Shown here one piece after another: positions 35,460 through 47,914 of a DNA stretch of 64,000 nucleotides. The translations under genes were made by a program, and so were the position numbers. The DNA is taken from contig NC_080671.1 in the NCBI RefSeq assembly GCF_030247195.1, forward strand, positions 82,706,370 to 82,770,369, read 5' to 3'. Source of the stretch: Topomyia yanbarensis (taxonomy: Eukaryota > Arthropoda > Insecta > Diptera > Culicidae). Positions within the stretch are counted from its first letter, which is position 1, and every line of letters begins with the position of its first letter. Below the pieces are notes generated by a model that saw only the letters and a list, made by a program, of their open reading frames with translations, did no database searches and had not been told where the DNA came from.

Positions 35460-36899
35460 GTAAGAGGCAGGCACGTAGCCAGAGGGGGGGCTAGGGGGCT
35501 AAAGCCCCCCCCGAAACTTTTCAAAAATAAATTTAAGAAGCAACATGTTTTTCGGTAACTCGTAAAAAAATTGTATCTTGTTTGGTTTCAACAAATTAAT
35601 GGGAGAATGGTGAGGAAGATTGCTATTTCGAGCCACCGAAGACATCGGTCACGATATCTACTCAGTATGCCGAGTCTGATAACACACTTCCTTTCATATT
35701 GTGTGACTCGTCGGAAGAACAAAAGAAACTGTTACTTTAATTCTTGCTGGGGTGATCCGTCGGATGATTGAATCGTAGAAGCAAGAAGTGGTGCTCCAGC
35801 CAAACGTGGAGGCTATTGACTTCTGGAATTTTTGCATAACCGAATTTCATGATGGGGAATATTTGCTGAAGGTGAAAATAGAGGTTATGCTTACGAACAT
35901 CGCCTTTAACGAGTTCTACCTTGTCAGGCATTCAGTACTTATGTTACTCAACAAATTAGCCTAGGCGAAACCAGTCATTTTGCAACTTGTAATACGTGGT
36001 TGATTCTCATATATATGGATGATGAGAAAATCAATGTTCGTCTACAAGATCTGATACCTCTTACTTGAACCGCGGGCGAACGACCAGGAGGTTAAAGCCC
36101 CAATAAACAAACTTAACTTCTTTGCACCGTGGCCATTAAAAGATTCCTGTCACATTTGGAAAAAATGTAATTTATTATAAAGGACTCATCTAGGAATTAG
36201 ACGGGTAGGGTCAGCTAGGATTTCGTCCTAGCTGACCCTGCACGCACAAAACGCAATGCGATAATATCATCATACACGTTACATCTTTGCACATCCATAG
36301 TCTCCAATACGATTACCTGAAAAACAAACAATTGCCAAATTTGTGGCTGCTGTTCATATAATATTGACGGCAAAAACTGCGTCTAGTATCTCAAAATTAA
36401 CAGTCAGCATCATCATTGAGGAAGTCGACACTGGTGGCCCGTAAGGGGACAAAACAAAAATGAAATCAGACATTCGCGAACTGCCATGTCCATAGCAGTT
36501 ACCACGATAATAATACGGAAGTGTACAAGATAGATATGAACGACCACCAAGACGCAGTTGGTTATGAAAAATATTTCTCAATCAGTAAACAGGTCAATCG
36601 CACGAGATCTGTTGGACAACCATTAGCGTTTTATCATTTTCATTGTTTACATCGTGGAAATATATTAAAGACTCAAGGCTTCATTTAGCTAATGCATTGA
36701 ACCGACTCAAGTAAACGAATTGTATAATAAAAAATTAGAAGTTTCATAGAAAACTGAGTACAAAAACTGTCCCAAAATTAACATTTATCGCTAGTAATGG
36801 TATCTAACAAAACTCCTTTTATGCTAGATATTGGCCTGAATAAAGAAAGTTAGTTAAAACATACGCAAATTGAATTTCTGTAATAGATTAGAGCAATGT

Positions 36900-38660
36900 G
36901 CGCTTAATATAAACGTCAAGCATCTTCCAAACTGTTTTCTTACATTCTTTAGCTAAAAATAATTGACACGTATTTTTTGGTTTGGCTAAATATTATATTT
37001 TTTTCAAGTTATTCGCTTTTGAACTTTTGAAGTCTATAAAATTGAACATTTTTCAATCACTGATAACTCGGAAACGACTCGATATATGGAAAAAAATATT
37101 AAATAAAAAAGTTGCGTTTTCAAATAAGCTTACCAAAAAAAATCACAATTTTTTTGTTATATAACTTATGAAATTTGCAATTACTTGAAACAAATTGAAT
37201 TTTTTTAAGGCTGGACCAAATTTTTTATTTATTATTTTATTTAAGTATTAAAATCGTGTTAAAAAGATTGTGTAAAAATTTGGCAGTGGAATTCTTTGCG
37301 AGATATTACAATTATAAACATAAAACATGGCAATTTTACACTAAACGCCCAGCGAAAGGCCTGTTATAACTGAAATGTCTCGTAACACTTCGAGTTCCAT
37401 TCTGAATTTTTCACATAATCTTCTTAATATAGTTATGTAATCAAAATAAATTTGATTTCGGGGGACTTGCTAAATATTTGCTTTTGACATGAGAATACCC
37501 CCAAAAAAGTCTTAAATTTGCAGAATGCGAGTCATTCCACGATTTACAACTATAATTTTAGTTCCCTTCAATTTTTTTGCACTCTTTAGCTGAAAATTAT
37601 AGACACGATTTTTTACTTTGGCTGAATTTGACTTTTTTTTTTCAAGTTATGAGTTTTTGAACTTTATAAAGTACTAGCTAATACCCATCGCACGTTGATG
37701 CGACTTTCAACGAAATAGGAGGAAACCATAATTTGTTCCGAAGCGCCTTCTTGTAGGCAGATAATCCCCACCAATAGCACACAAACACGCTCCATAACAA
37801 ATTCCTACTATGCATAAATTTTTACGGCAATTGGTTAAGCCGTTTGGGAGTCCATAAATCACATACATACAAATATCGACTTTTAATAATATAGTGATTT
37901 TTTAAAGTTTTATAAATTTAATAGAATTGGACATTTTTCATTCCCTCATAACTGAGAAACTATTAGATTTCTGGAAAAAAGCATTAAATAATAAAAGCTG
38001 CGTTTTCGGAAGATCTCGGCGGATTTTTTTGTAATATTTGTTTTTGTTAAATAATTTATGTATTATGCAAATATTAGTAACAAATTTTTTTCAGGGTGGA
38101 GCCAAAAAAATCTTTTTAGCTTTTTCAAATAATTTATAATTATATCGAGAAGATTGTGTACAAATTTCAGAAAGAAATTCGAAGTATTGTACGAGATATT
38201 TCAATTACAATAGGCCTATCACTAGGCGTTTGGTGTAAAATTGCCTTGTTTTAAGTTTATAATTGTAATATCTCGCAAAGTATTTTGATATCCACTCCCA
38301 AATTTTTGCACAATTATTTTAACATGATTTTTAATATTTAAAGAAAATAATAAGTAAAAAATTGGTCCAACTTTAAAAAATTCAATTTGTTTCAAACAAT
38401 TGCAAATTTCATAAGTTATATAACAAAAAGAAATTGCTATTTTTTTCAGTAAGCTCACAACTTTTTTATTTAATATTTTTTTCCATATATCGAATCGTTT
38501 CCGAGTTATAAGTGATTGAAAAATGTTCAATGTTATAAACTTCAAAATCATATTTAGCCAAAATAAAAAATACGTGTCAATTATTTTAACTAATGAATGC
38601 AAGAAAAAAAAAAATGGAAGGAATTCAAATTTTGATTGTAAATCAGACGTGGAATGACCC
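36900..38660. repeat. Three copies of a roughly 600-bp unit, two direct and one inverted
   Basis: Unit 1 (about 36900-37380, +) and unit 3 (38660 back to 38220, -) form long inverted arms. Both contain ATAATTGACACGTATTTTTT, a stretch around GGAAACGA(C/T)TCGATATATGG, and GCGAGATATTACAATTATAA. Unit 2 (about 37520-38215, +) is a diverged direct copy beginning near GTCATTCCACG and carries an insertion at 37675-37900. Conserved ends (GTCATTCCACG / CTAAACGCC) suggest a single repeat family. The whole cluster lies inside the hAT-like element. Confidence 0.75.
37675..37900 (+). mobile_element. Short dispersed insertion in repeat unit 2
   Basis: Comparison with units 1 and 3 shows extra sequence starting CTAGCTAATACCCATCGCAC and ending with GTTAAGCCGTTTGGGAGTCC, an ATACATACA stretch and an AT-rich tail. 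Partial TAAAGT-like strings flank both sides. The AT-rich tail and sharp ends suggest a retroposed or DNA-derived dispersed repeat of unknown class. Confidence 0.55.
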
Positions 38661-39214
38661 ATATATTTTGATCCTATTGATCACCAAAGATCCTCCTTCC
38701 TAACTGGGGTATGCCAAAAAATTATGTTAGCATGATGCATTAGAACTGGTAATAGTTACAGGACGCCAGATCAAGAAAATAGAAGTTGAACCATCTACAA
38801 TTCGTTTGCTAAATCAGAAGATTTTGTGCAAATTTCGACATTCTCTTCGATCGAACATTTTATGGATATTTTTCTACTCATTTCGATTTAGCGTCATCTA
38901 CACCTTTTAAACGTGTAGCTTAGAACACCTTGCGTTTTCCAGCACCGTCAAGGATTGTCATATTCGGTTAGCGCATAAATACTGAGAACTCTAGAATATC
39001 CATTGTTGCAACGAGAGTAAATTGTAACTTGTAAATAAAAATAAATAATAAAAATCAAATTAAACATCAATAATTCGTTGATGTACTATAGCCTTTCTTG
39101 TGACAAAGAACATGGATTGTCTTAGATTTGGCTTTGTTTTCATTAAGAACTTTTCAAAATTTCGTTTAGTTTCTAGTGACAATATGAAGTAATTAGAACT
39201 AAAAGCTTTATGCA

Positions 39215-39370
39215 GGGACGGGTAAAGCGTAGTTGGTAAATTGATTACCTTTTACGCAGCTCATCACGGTTCGTTCATCAATCCCGCACATGTAGGGTTA
39301 GAAATTTTTCTAAAGAAATTTTCTAACCCAAAAAGAGGCCACAAGGTTAAAACCTGTATAATCGAAATAA
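39215..39370 (+). mobile_element. tRNA-derived SINE, copy 2
   Basis: Same family as 31918-32071: it begins GGGACGGG(T/A)A, has a box A-like AAGCGTAGTTGG, a damaged box B (GGTTCG, then an interrupted ATCCCGC) and the same GGTTAAAACCTGTATAATCG end. The target duplication is AAAAGCTTTATGCA (39201-39214) versus AAAAGCTTTATACA (39371-39384). It sits inside the right end of the hAT-like element and so is younger than it. Confidence 0.88.
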
Positions 39371-39439
39371 AAAAGCTTTATACAATAATTTTTTAAGCCC
39401 CTCCCGAAATAAACTCCTGGCTACGGGCCTGGTAAGAGG

Positions 39440-40740
39440 GGGAGTGAGGAGGGGCTCCTGAATCTTTTTACTACGAGCCGACGAGATACTGAACCAGCAC
39501 TGCAATTGTCAGACACAGATAGTTCGTGATTTTTTTTCTAATCTGAAAAGTTACTATTTTGTGTATTTTTAAGCACGTGCACTACTTTTAGTACCTTTTA
39601 GTATAACATGCCGTCGAAAAAATAGCCCGCCATTAGTAACTAAGTTTCTCCACGCCGAACATCGCCGCGCACGGATTTCGAACAACGGATGGAAGGCGTA
39701 AACAGCTTGCGTTGCGGCGACCCTGCATGGACCAACAAAGATGTTGCAGTTATCGTCGCATTATCAAACTATAATGAATGAAAGCGCGCATTATTCCGCA
39801 TATAACATAGGAATCAAAGCAATGATAGATATATAATTACACATCAATCGATTGCAATTAAAATAGACTACAATTTATGGACGAAAGTTTTTTTTTTTGA
39901 AATTTATTGAAAATGTTAAAAAAAATCATAGAAAATCGAATTAATCAAGAATTTTGACGTATTCATCCAGTATCTTTCCAATGAATTTAAAAAAAATTGT
40001 CTTCCATAAATTCGTATAAAAGAGACCTGTCTAAGCTTCAGCTTTTAAGTTATTTTCCGAACAGCGCAATGTCAAATAGTCGTTTTAGTAACTTTAAAGT
40101 TCCATTAAAGCTTAAGCATCTTGAAAGTTTGCTACTTTCCGTGATCGGTATAATCGGTATAACTATATGGAAATTATGAAAAACGGTCAAAGATTACCAT
40201 GTTTGATAAAAAAGCAAGGAAGCAGGATAATAACGTTCGAAATTTTGGGAAATATTCTGGAATGATTTCGAAGGTGTTCCACAAATGTAAGGTTTTCGTC
40301 CATGTTTTTCTATTGCGTATTTCATGCCTGAGGAACGTACATTCTGGTCATACTATAATTTTTAGAACTCGGGTGGATACGGCAGCTTTAGTTGAATGCT
40401 TGTGCTTGAAGAGTTGCAGATTTGTTTACTTGGTACATGATCATTATTTGACTCTGCATATCATCAAAATCTTTTTACTTTCTCCCATCTGGTAACGGAG
40501 CATGCAACAAAATCAGAGAACCAAAAACTGCAGGAATCTTCAGTAGTTTTTGCCTTTCTCATATAAAGAAAGTTTATTCAATCACCTGGAGTGCCAAGTG
40601 TCATATACCACTCAGTTCGTCAAGATATTAAAATGGCTGTGCTAGTGTAGTTTCAATACTGAAGCTTAAAAAGATTCGAATTCCTAGCCAAGCCTAGCCG
40701 TTTATCTTCTGTTTCCGTGGGCTATTTTGTTCCCGTTTCC
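39440..40740. other. Non-coding stretch
   Basis: No gene or element end recognised. Frames at 39997-40179 and 40199-40495 are not supported. Confidence 0.45.
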
Positions 40741-40759
40741 GCAAACCATTTAGCTTCCA

Positions 40760-41640
40760 GTGTTGTCGTAATCTACTCAGATTGTTAATACCGGGCGGCA
40801 AATCAACCCAATTTCGACTGAGAGTTTCTCGGTTATGCAATTTCTCTCATACCGATGCCCGTTGTGTGAGCCATTTAGCACCCAGTTTTGTTGCGATCTA
40901 CTTATGCGTCGAGGTCGGTCATGCGCTTCCGACGACCCACCACTGGTACTTCAAGCGATCTATTCGATCTAGTACTTGGCGGTGAAACTAGTCTACTCAC
41001 GGGCTTCTCGGTAGGCTAACGACCCAAGTAGCAATTGCAACTTGTTGAAAGTTTTAAATGTTGCACATCTGCTACACAATATTTTTTATTGTTGGATATA
41101 TTTGAAAAGAATTTCTACGGGTTTTTAAACTGATTGTACAACTATGTAACTATAGAGCAGGCCAATAGTGTTAAGTATGCAAACATCAATAACAGTTGTG
41201 AAACTAATCAGAAACTTTGCTAACTTGCACAAACAGTCTAACAAGTTGCAAATGCCTCTTTGTTTGCCATTCCACCCTAAAACAGAACTGTCCAACTACC
41301 CAATGCTCGACAAATGGCACAGTTATTGTTTTCATAATTTTGCTGCATTTAGGAACATGTTGCACAACATACAAACAAAGTGCGCTTTTTCCATAACATA
41401 GTTGTTACCAAGAGAGTTACAAATACTATACAGTAACAAAGCGTGCTACTTGGGGAGGTTGGTCTGGAGATTCTGAGTAGAGCGTGGCGTCCAGTATACT
41501 GGCGCCTTGACGACCCGCTGCCGGTCCATCAACGCGAACTACTCGAGCTGATCCCCGGCGGTGGATCTGGCTTACTCCACGGGGCGATTGCCCGTTGTTT
41601 CATTCATCTACTCGCTTGACTATCCCACCATTTCGCTGCA
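40760..41640 (+). repeat. CTACTC/GATCTA-rich dispersed repeat split by a MITE
   Basis: Both flanks of the MITE at 41023-41454 share a distinctive composition with recurring CTACTC and GATCTACT-type strings, for example GATCTATTCGATCTAGTACT at about 40955 and GAACTACTCGAGCTGATCCC at about 41540. They appear to be one older repeat, perhaps a retrotransposon leader region. No coding frame was found. Confidence 0.4.
41023..41454. mobile_element. MITE with CCCAAGTAGCA ends
   Basis: The 432-bp AT-rich segment starts CCCAAGTAGCA and ends with TGCTACTTGGG. The inner sequence is AT-rich, unlike the flanking repeat. A longer target duplication is not obvious. Confidence 0.75.
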
Positions 41641-42024
41641 GAGCTGATATAATTTGCACAATGGTTCCGTTAATGGCGTTTCACGTGTTCCATAAGAAAC
41701 CAATATTAGTTTTGGTCTAATAGACATCTCCAACCGTCTCGTCCGAAGTACTTTTTTGTGACTGTGTATTTAACTCGAATAATTGAGATTCCGCCAGCCA
41801 AGGCCAACCCTTTTCACACTTTCACTAATGCTTCAGATTGTCAATAGATTGCTATTATGTCAGACCATCACAATTATGTCAGACCATCACAATGCTCTTT
41901 TCCAGCACACGGTGAACGAAAATTCAAAAAAGAAAAGTCAATTGGAACAAGATAGCACACAAATGACAATATGCTAATTGGACCGATTCAGAATAAAGGT
42001 ATGTTTGAAGTCACCACACAAATT

Positions 42025-42226
42025 GGCGCTAGTAAGTCAGATGGGACCAAGTGACATTGTATTGATTTCGAGAAAAACGAGCTTAATGCCATAATTCTTG
42101 CATATTGTAACATATTTCAAATCTGGTAAAAATCAAACGTAGCTGAATGAATTCTTTATCTAGTACTATCATTATCTTAATTTATTAAGATTTTGCGACT
42201 TAGTCCGGTCTGACTTAACACCGACC
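42025..42226. mobile_element. MITE of the GGTCGGTGTTAAGTCAGACC family, copy 1 (diverged)
   Basis: The right end in reverse complement reads GGTCGGTGTTAAGTCAGACC, then GGACTAAGTCGC. The left end is a diverged match (GGCGCTAGTAAGTCAGAT). The interior matches the copy at 45701-45948, for example TTGATTTCGAGAAAAACG and ATTTCAAATCTGGTAAA. The left flank is AATT and the right flank ATTAATT. Confidence 0.78.
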
Positions 42227-43146
42227 ATTAATTAAGTCACGTTGACATCATATTTAATATGATAAATGAAAGCGAAAAATCAAACACCGGCCGGCTCACA
42301 GAGGTATCGAACCGGAATCCGTTGTCAGCTTGGGATGGAAATAATACAGTTAGGCTTTGTAATTAACGCTTCTATGCAGTATCCGAACGCATCATTCGTT
42401 GGACTATCTGGAAAAGTGGGCAGAGTTCCAAATATATTTTTTTCAATTGACAGAGTTTGAATTAACATACAATATAGAATAGATATGACCTAATTCGGAA
42501 TCCCGCTTGCAAGGCTGGGCACGGTATGCTCATAGATTTACTTGAAACACATTAAACGTTTCAAGGAAACAACATTTTAATTTGTATTTAAGAGTACATA
42601 TAAATTCGGGGTACCAAGCGGAATTTAAAATAATATTGCCTTACTTTTGACGAATTTGGGAAACGTATGTTAACAAAACACTTTAAAAAGAAACTCGGAA
42701 ACATTTGGTTTATTTCGATCAAGTATGAACAAGTTACGCAAGTTTGAAAGTGTCGCAATAATCATCGACTCACCCTTTAAAAGTCCACCTATAAAAACGA
42801 CTAATACTGGAAGAGAGCTCATCCAAGCGATGATAAGAATGTACTCTTTCATATTTTTATTTATTAAAGTTGCTTGTCAATGTCCAACGGAAAACAGTTA
42901 GATAAATAAAGAATTAAATGGTTGGGATGAATTGCGTTGCGTTGCATTGTGACGATGATTTTGGCGGATTGCACACTGACTTCATCATGTTGAACTGCTG
43001 ATTATCTAATAAGAGTGGAAATAGTAAATAGGAACTCATGCCAATTCGACCCATATTAAAATCTCATCAGTATGATAGCCATCATTACCGGCCGCCCCAA
43101 CCTTAACCGTTCACGGGGAAGGATAAAGGATATGGTAGTCGGAACC
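42227..43146. other. Non-coding stretch
   Basis: Nothing recognised between the MITE and the long inverted repeat. The - strand frame at 42670-42852 is hydrophobic but too short to call. Confidence 0.45.
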
Positions 43147-43147
43147 C

Positions 43148-44930
43148 TAGAACGAATTTAGCAGGAATTTTAACTTTTTGCTAAAATTAAAAATTCCTGC
43201 CTTAGAAGAGCCTTGCAAAGTACAACAACTTTGCCATACTTATATTGCAAAGTTGTTGTACTTTGCAAGGCCCTTCTTTTTGTTTAAACCGATGTTGGTT
43301 CTAAATTTAGCAATATTTAAAATTGAACTTTTTTAACGGTTTGAGATAGAGCTTTAATGTCTTCGATGAAGTTGTAGAACAACACATTTTAGACAAATTT
43401 GCTGAAGACGTGCAAGCTCTAGCTTTTATACTTTCCATTGCACGAGAAATTCAAATGTAAGCTTTAGGGTGTTGCTTAAAAAACGGTTTTATTTCTATAA
43501 CTTTTGAAGTTTTTATTTTATGCTAAAGTACTCTTTGGACAACTTGAAGATTATTTTAGGGCGCATAATTTGCTTTAAAACAACAACTTTTTTCGTTTTA
43601 AAGTTATAAGAACTTTTATATAAAAATATAACTTTTTCAAATTAAATTATCTTCGATTCGGGCACTGAACATTAAATACTGTTGCTTTCATATGAAATAG
43701 CATGCTTTGTAGTATAGATCACCAAAAATGGCAAATACGATATTTTTATATCTTGCAATATTTACTAAAAAACAGTTTATTTTAAGTAAAAAGTATACAT
43801 ATAACTTTCTAACGAGTGAAGTTAGAGGTTCAATATATTAAGACAAATTGTTTTCCTTCAAAATATCTGAAAGTATTTCTCAAGTGATCTTAATGAAAAA
43901 TCAAAGCTGCAAAAGTTATACAAAGAAAACCATTTTTTAAGAAACACCCTAAATTTTTTTTTGGTGAATTGCTTTCAAAATGAAAAGTACACGACATAGA
44001 GTTTCAGTGTCTTCGACAAAGTTTTTTTAAATTTCATTTTCTTCAATTTTGTGGAAGACAGAGTAACTCTATCTCACTATTTAAAATAATAGAAAAGTAT
44101 TTTAAAGTGCAATATTTTATCATTAAAACGAAACTACTTTTTTATATTGTTCACCGTGAAAGTAATTTAAACATATTTCAAAGAGTCAATTCATGAAAAC
44201 CCAAATTTTTACTACAACTTTTTCTGTTTTAATTTTTTTTTCAACCTATCCTTCAGATGTTTTCAGAGTTTTTGAAGACGAACATGTTCTTCTAATACAT
44301 GAAAACTCTGGCTTTTATTGTTCAGAAGATATAAGCACTTAATATTTCAAAAATAGATTTTTTAAATAAATTTTATGAAATTATAACTGACCTTATTTAT
44401 AGTTCAAAAAGAATTATCTCTTAATTGCCCCAAATGAGTGATATTGTTATTCCAAACAACTTCATTTTTGACGAAAAAGTGCTCCTAACTTTTCAACGGA
44501 AATAGTTAGATATATGCTGCGGTGAAACAAATTATTTGCCTTGAAACAATCTTAAAGTTGTCTGAAGTCTACTGCAGTTTTAAATGAATACAGCAAAAGT
44601 TATTTGAATAAAACTGTATTTCGAAGAAACACCCTAAGCTCCGACATTAAATTTGTTGTAAAATGAAAAGTATGACAGATAGAGCTTACATGTCTTCAGC
44701 AAACTTTTCCTAAATTTGTCGTTCTAAAACTTCACTGAAGGTCGTTTGGCTCTAGCTAGAATAATTAGAAAGTTAATTTTTTGATCTTGGTTAAATTAGA
44801 ACCACCATAACTGTTGTTTTTAAAAAAAGAGAGGGCTCATAAACTACGAAAACTTCTCCAAAGACTTAATAAGGCTAAGTTGTTTAGTTTTAGTAATATC
44901 TCAAAATTCCTGCTAAATTTGCATTCTGGA
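43148..44930. repeat. Long inverted repeat element, about 1.8 kb
   Basis: The outer ends are inverted: left GAACGAATTTAGCAGGAATT, right in reverse complement GAATGCAAATTTAGCAGGAA. Inner parts of both arms pair over about 300 bases, including TTTGCTGAAGAC(G/A)TG, AAGCTCTA and TTAGGGTGTT. A further partial copy of the arm lies at about 43925-44040. A separate perfect hairpin is embedded in the left arm. No coding capacity. Confidence 0.7.
43204..43277. repeat. Perfect 25-bp hairpin with 12-nt loop
   Basis: The arms GCCTTGCAAAGTACAACAAC+TTTGC (43210-43234) and its exact complement (43247-43271) are separated by 12 bases. The stem extends to 31 bp with one mismatch. It could give a short double-stranded RNA if transcribed, but it may simply be a foldback insertion. 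Confidence 0.85.
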
Positions 44931-45603
44931 CCACTGTTCAGTGTGGTAAAAATGTATCCCAAAGCTTTGATCGCAATTTTCGCAGATTAAAATACAAATA
45001 AAAGAAATGTATAATATATAATTTTCTTCGTTTTTTAATTGCGAAAACAACTGAGCAGGTGAAAATGCGGAATTCATTGAATCAATGATACATAAATTAG
45101 TCTGAACAAAAAAAGAGAAAAAAGTCGCGGTTTCGACTTTTTTTCACAAACATTACTGTAACTTTGCAAATTTTCAACCGATTTGAAAAAAATCAAATGA
45201 TTCTAAAAGTGGAAAGAATGGTCTAAAAACGGTATAAAATGCAATTTAGAGATTTTTCAAAGAGTGCAATTTGGAAGAGTGAAATCAGGTTTTGGAAAAT
45301 ACCACGAAATAGAGTGGAAATTGAAATGAGAAAATTACTTCCGGACAGTAATACAGGTACTGTGCGCAAATTATACTTATGCTTATTTTGAAAAACTATA
45401 AAAAAATAGAAAATTAAAAAATAAAAATCAGCGTAAATGTGAACGATTTTTTTCTACTTAAAAATTATATTCATTGAATAGATGATTTAAAACGATTACA
45501 TAATACTAATTGTTACTTACGTAGTAAAACAACTGGTACTTCAACTGGTATTGTCACGAGTCACATTTTCACAGACAGAGGGAAACACTAACGGAAACCG
45601 TAC

Positions 45604-46042
45604 ACTGGGGTGCAAATGTTCCCCACGCCAACTTTGATTTCTGCTTCCACAAAGGCCAAAAGCAAACTGGCTTTACCACCCATACTAATAACTCTAAATT
45701 GGTCGGTGTTAGGTCAGACCGGATTAAGTAACAGTGCATTGATTTCGAGAAAAACGCGTTTAAAGTTTGAATCGCAGCATCCTTTACATTATAATTGGAA
45801 AATAATTTTTACCATAATTCTTGTTTATTGTTTCATATTTCAAATCTGGTAAAGGTGGAATGTAGATAAAGAAATTCTTTATCCAGTGCTATCATTAACT
45901 CATTTTTTGATGTTTTGCGACTTGGTCCGGTCTGACTTAACACAGACCAATTGAATTATGGTTAAGGTCCCAAATTGGAAAATGACGAATTCTCAACTTC
46001 ACACGGCTCCAAAGATGGCGTGGGGTACATTTGTACTCCAGA
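45604..46042. mobile_element. MITE with CACTGGGGTGCAAATG ends, host of a nested MITE
   Basis: The left end reads CACTGGGGTGCAAATGTTCC, continuing CCACGCCAACTTTG. The right end in reverse complement reads CTCTGGAGTACAAATGTACC, continuing CCACGCCATCTTTG. The MITE at 45701-45948 lies inside. The target duplication is unclear. Confidence 0.7.
45701..45948. mobile_element. MITE of the GGTCGGTGTTAAGTCAGACC family, copy 2
   Basis: A 248-bp element with inverted ends of about 32 bp (left GGTCGGTGTTAGGTCAGACC, right in reverse complement GGTCTGTGTTAAGTCAGACC), flanked on both sides by AATT (45697-45700 and 45949-45952). The interior is non-coding. Other copies are at 42025-42226 and 52739-52850. Confidence 0.88.
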
Positions 46043-47914
46043 GCAACGTTCTAGGGTCAACGAAAGGACGACGATTCATCAGGTGTCGCGAAGTTGGTGG
46101 TTTGGAAGGGTATAAAGTCTAGGATTCGCTCCAAGCAAGCGATGCGACCTGTAAAGCATAGTTTATTGTTAAGTTTTTCAGTTAGACTTCAAATACACTA
46201 TAGTTACTACGTTCATAGTTAGGCGCAGACACTGAGCGGAGCCAATAGAACATGTCAAATGCCGGAACCACGACGTCACATAACATGTTCGTTGGGATGT
46301 ATTCGGAAAAAGTATTGTGATTATGGTCATAATTATTTTAACAAAAAAAATATAACGCCAAAATATATTCGCACAAGTTTTAAATCATATCATACCTTCG
46401 AATTCGTTTTTCTATTCGTACACGTAAAGTTCTTACTTACGACGACTTCTTGATATGCTGTATTCGCTTTTACCATATAGATAAATAATGTATAAAACAA
46501 TTAGGCTAAATTTGACGAAAACTCGCCCATAGGCCTGATGTAAACATGAAAATTATCTACACATTCTAGTTTACCACAGAGCGTATGTAAAGAGACTGAA
46601 GGCAACTATCGACAATCATGATTATCTGTCAGAGTTATTCCAAACGAATCAAGAGTGCTGATTCAAATGGTCCTTAGTGACAAATGTAAACAAACTGAGT
46701 TAATTGTAGAACTCATTATGTCCTGTATTTATTAAAATAACAAGGGTTTTACAAATGGTTGCGAAATTTTCATGATCGTGTTGTGAAATTTTGCACTTGA
46801 GACCTTTTCAATTGAAAGGACATATGCGTTAAATATTTCAAAACTGCTTCGACTGTTCATAGGCCTTGCCAAAACCGACGCAAGATTCATTTCATTCTAT
46901 GTTTTCCCATTGCACATAACTACATAGTAAAAACGTTCTAATCATCAAAATAAAACAAATTATTTGCTTCTGTTCATGCGACTTATTTTCGAAGTTGAAT
47001 TTGGAAAGTATAATAAATTAAATTATAATTAGAAAGCTTGGTTATTCTAAAGTAATATGCTATTCGTTGGTTTTAACAGCTTCCAGCCAATGGTTTGTTA
47101 ATATAAACTAAAGTTTACCGCAAATGTTTTCTCTAACACTTCTTTCAAATCCAGTGCAACTCTTTACCATAGCAATAGATAACATTCGTAGTCCGGTGCT
47201 CATTTTATTGAATATCTTGATGAAATTCAATATTCATCGTAAGTGCTACTTTTGCTGAAAAAAGCCATATGTGCGGCGTCGTATGATTCTTGCACCCGAA
47301 AAAACGGTGTTATGATTCTGCCAGTTATGACTCTTAGACGATTTCGCCTGAAATTCATAATGTTGTACACTTACTGCACTGCGCGACTTTCTGACGGTTA
47401 AAAAACAGAGAAAATTGATAGAATAAATCGGACCGCTTCCAATTGTGAACCAAACTCTGGGCACTGTCGATGCTGATGGAACGATGATTCTCGGCTTGAA
47501 TTTTAAAGCGTCTTTCAAACCGAGGTCCGACGGCTTAACCTTTCTGAAACGGCACATCGACATTTTGGTGCCTCCGTTACCTTACATCTTTCGACCATCT
47601 TTAAGAATACCTTGGCACTAAATACACGTAATTGAAGTAAAACCGAAACATCAACGGTCTCAAGTAGCTTCCCTGTTCTACTCCTGGCGTAGACGTAAAA
47701 ACTAACGTGCCAGTACCAGTGGCACTTTTTCATCTTGCTGGATGATACGCAAACAAATAAGCGAGAAATCAATGACCATCGTTGAATAATTTAATTGAGC
47801 TCAATCTTGACTTGGTGATTATGGAACCAATTCAGGCTCAATGCATGCTGTACCTAATCAACGATCAATCAACAAAGAGTATGGAATGTCGCACTTAAAC
47901 TGATATTATTTAAT
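46043..47914. other. Non-coding stretch
   Basis: No gene recognised. - strand frames at 47246-47563 and 47515-47772 have no domain, and no spliced + strand exon with a signal peptide could be identified here for the gene downstream. Confidence 0.45.

Larger units (their letters stand above)
35468..39431. mobile_element. hAT-like element, about 4 kb, 8-bp TSD
   Basis: A perfect 8-bp direct repeat GTAAGAGG lies at 35460-35467 and 39432-39439. The termini are inverted: left CAGGCACGTAGCCAGA, right in reverse complement CAGGCCCGTAGCCAGG, each followed by a G-rich stretch and AGCCCC. CAGG-type ends with an 8-bp duplication fit the hAT superfamily. I find no transposase domain: the frames at 35571-35771 (+) and 35737-35931 (-) are not recognisable. 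The interior is filled by a tandem/inverted repeat cluster (36900-38660), a short insertion (37675-37900) and a SINE (39215-39370). It is non-autonomous or heavily eroded. Confidence 0.87.

Noticed and set aside
38222..38662. 146-residue - strand frame
   Set aside because: It lies entirely in the inverted arm of an AT-rich repeat; the low-complexity I/L/F/K composition reflects base content.
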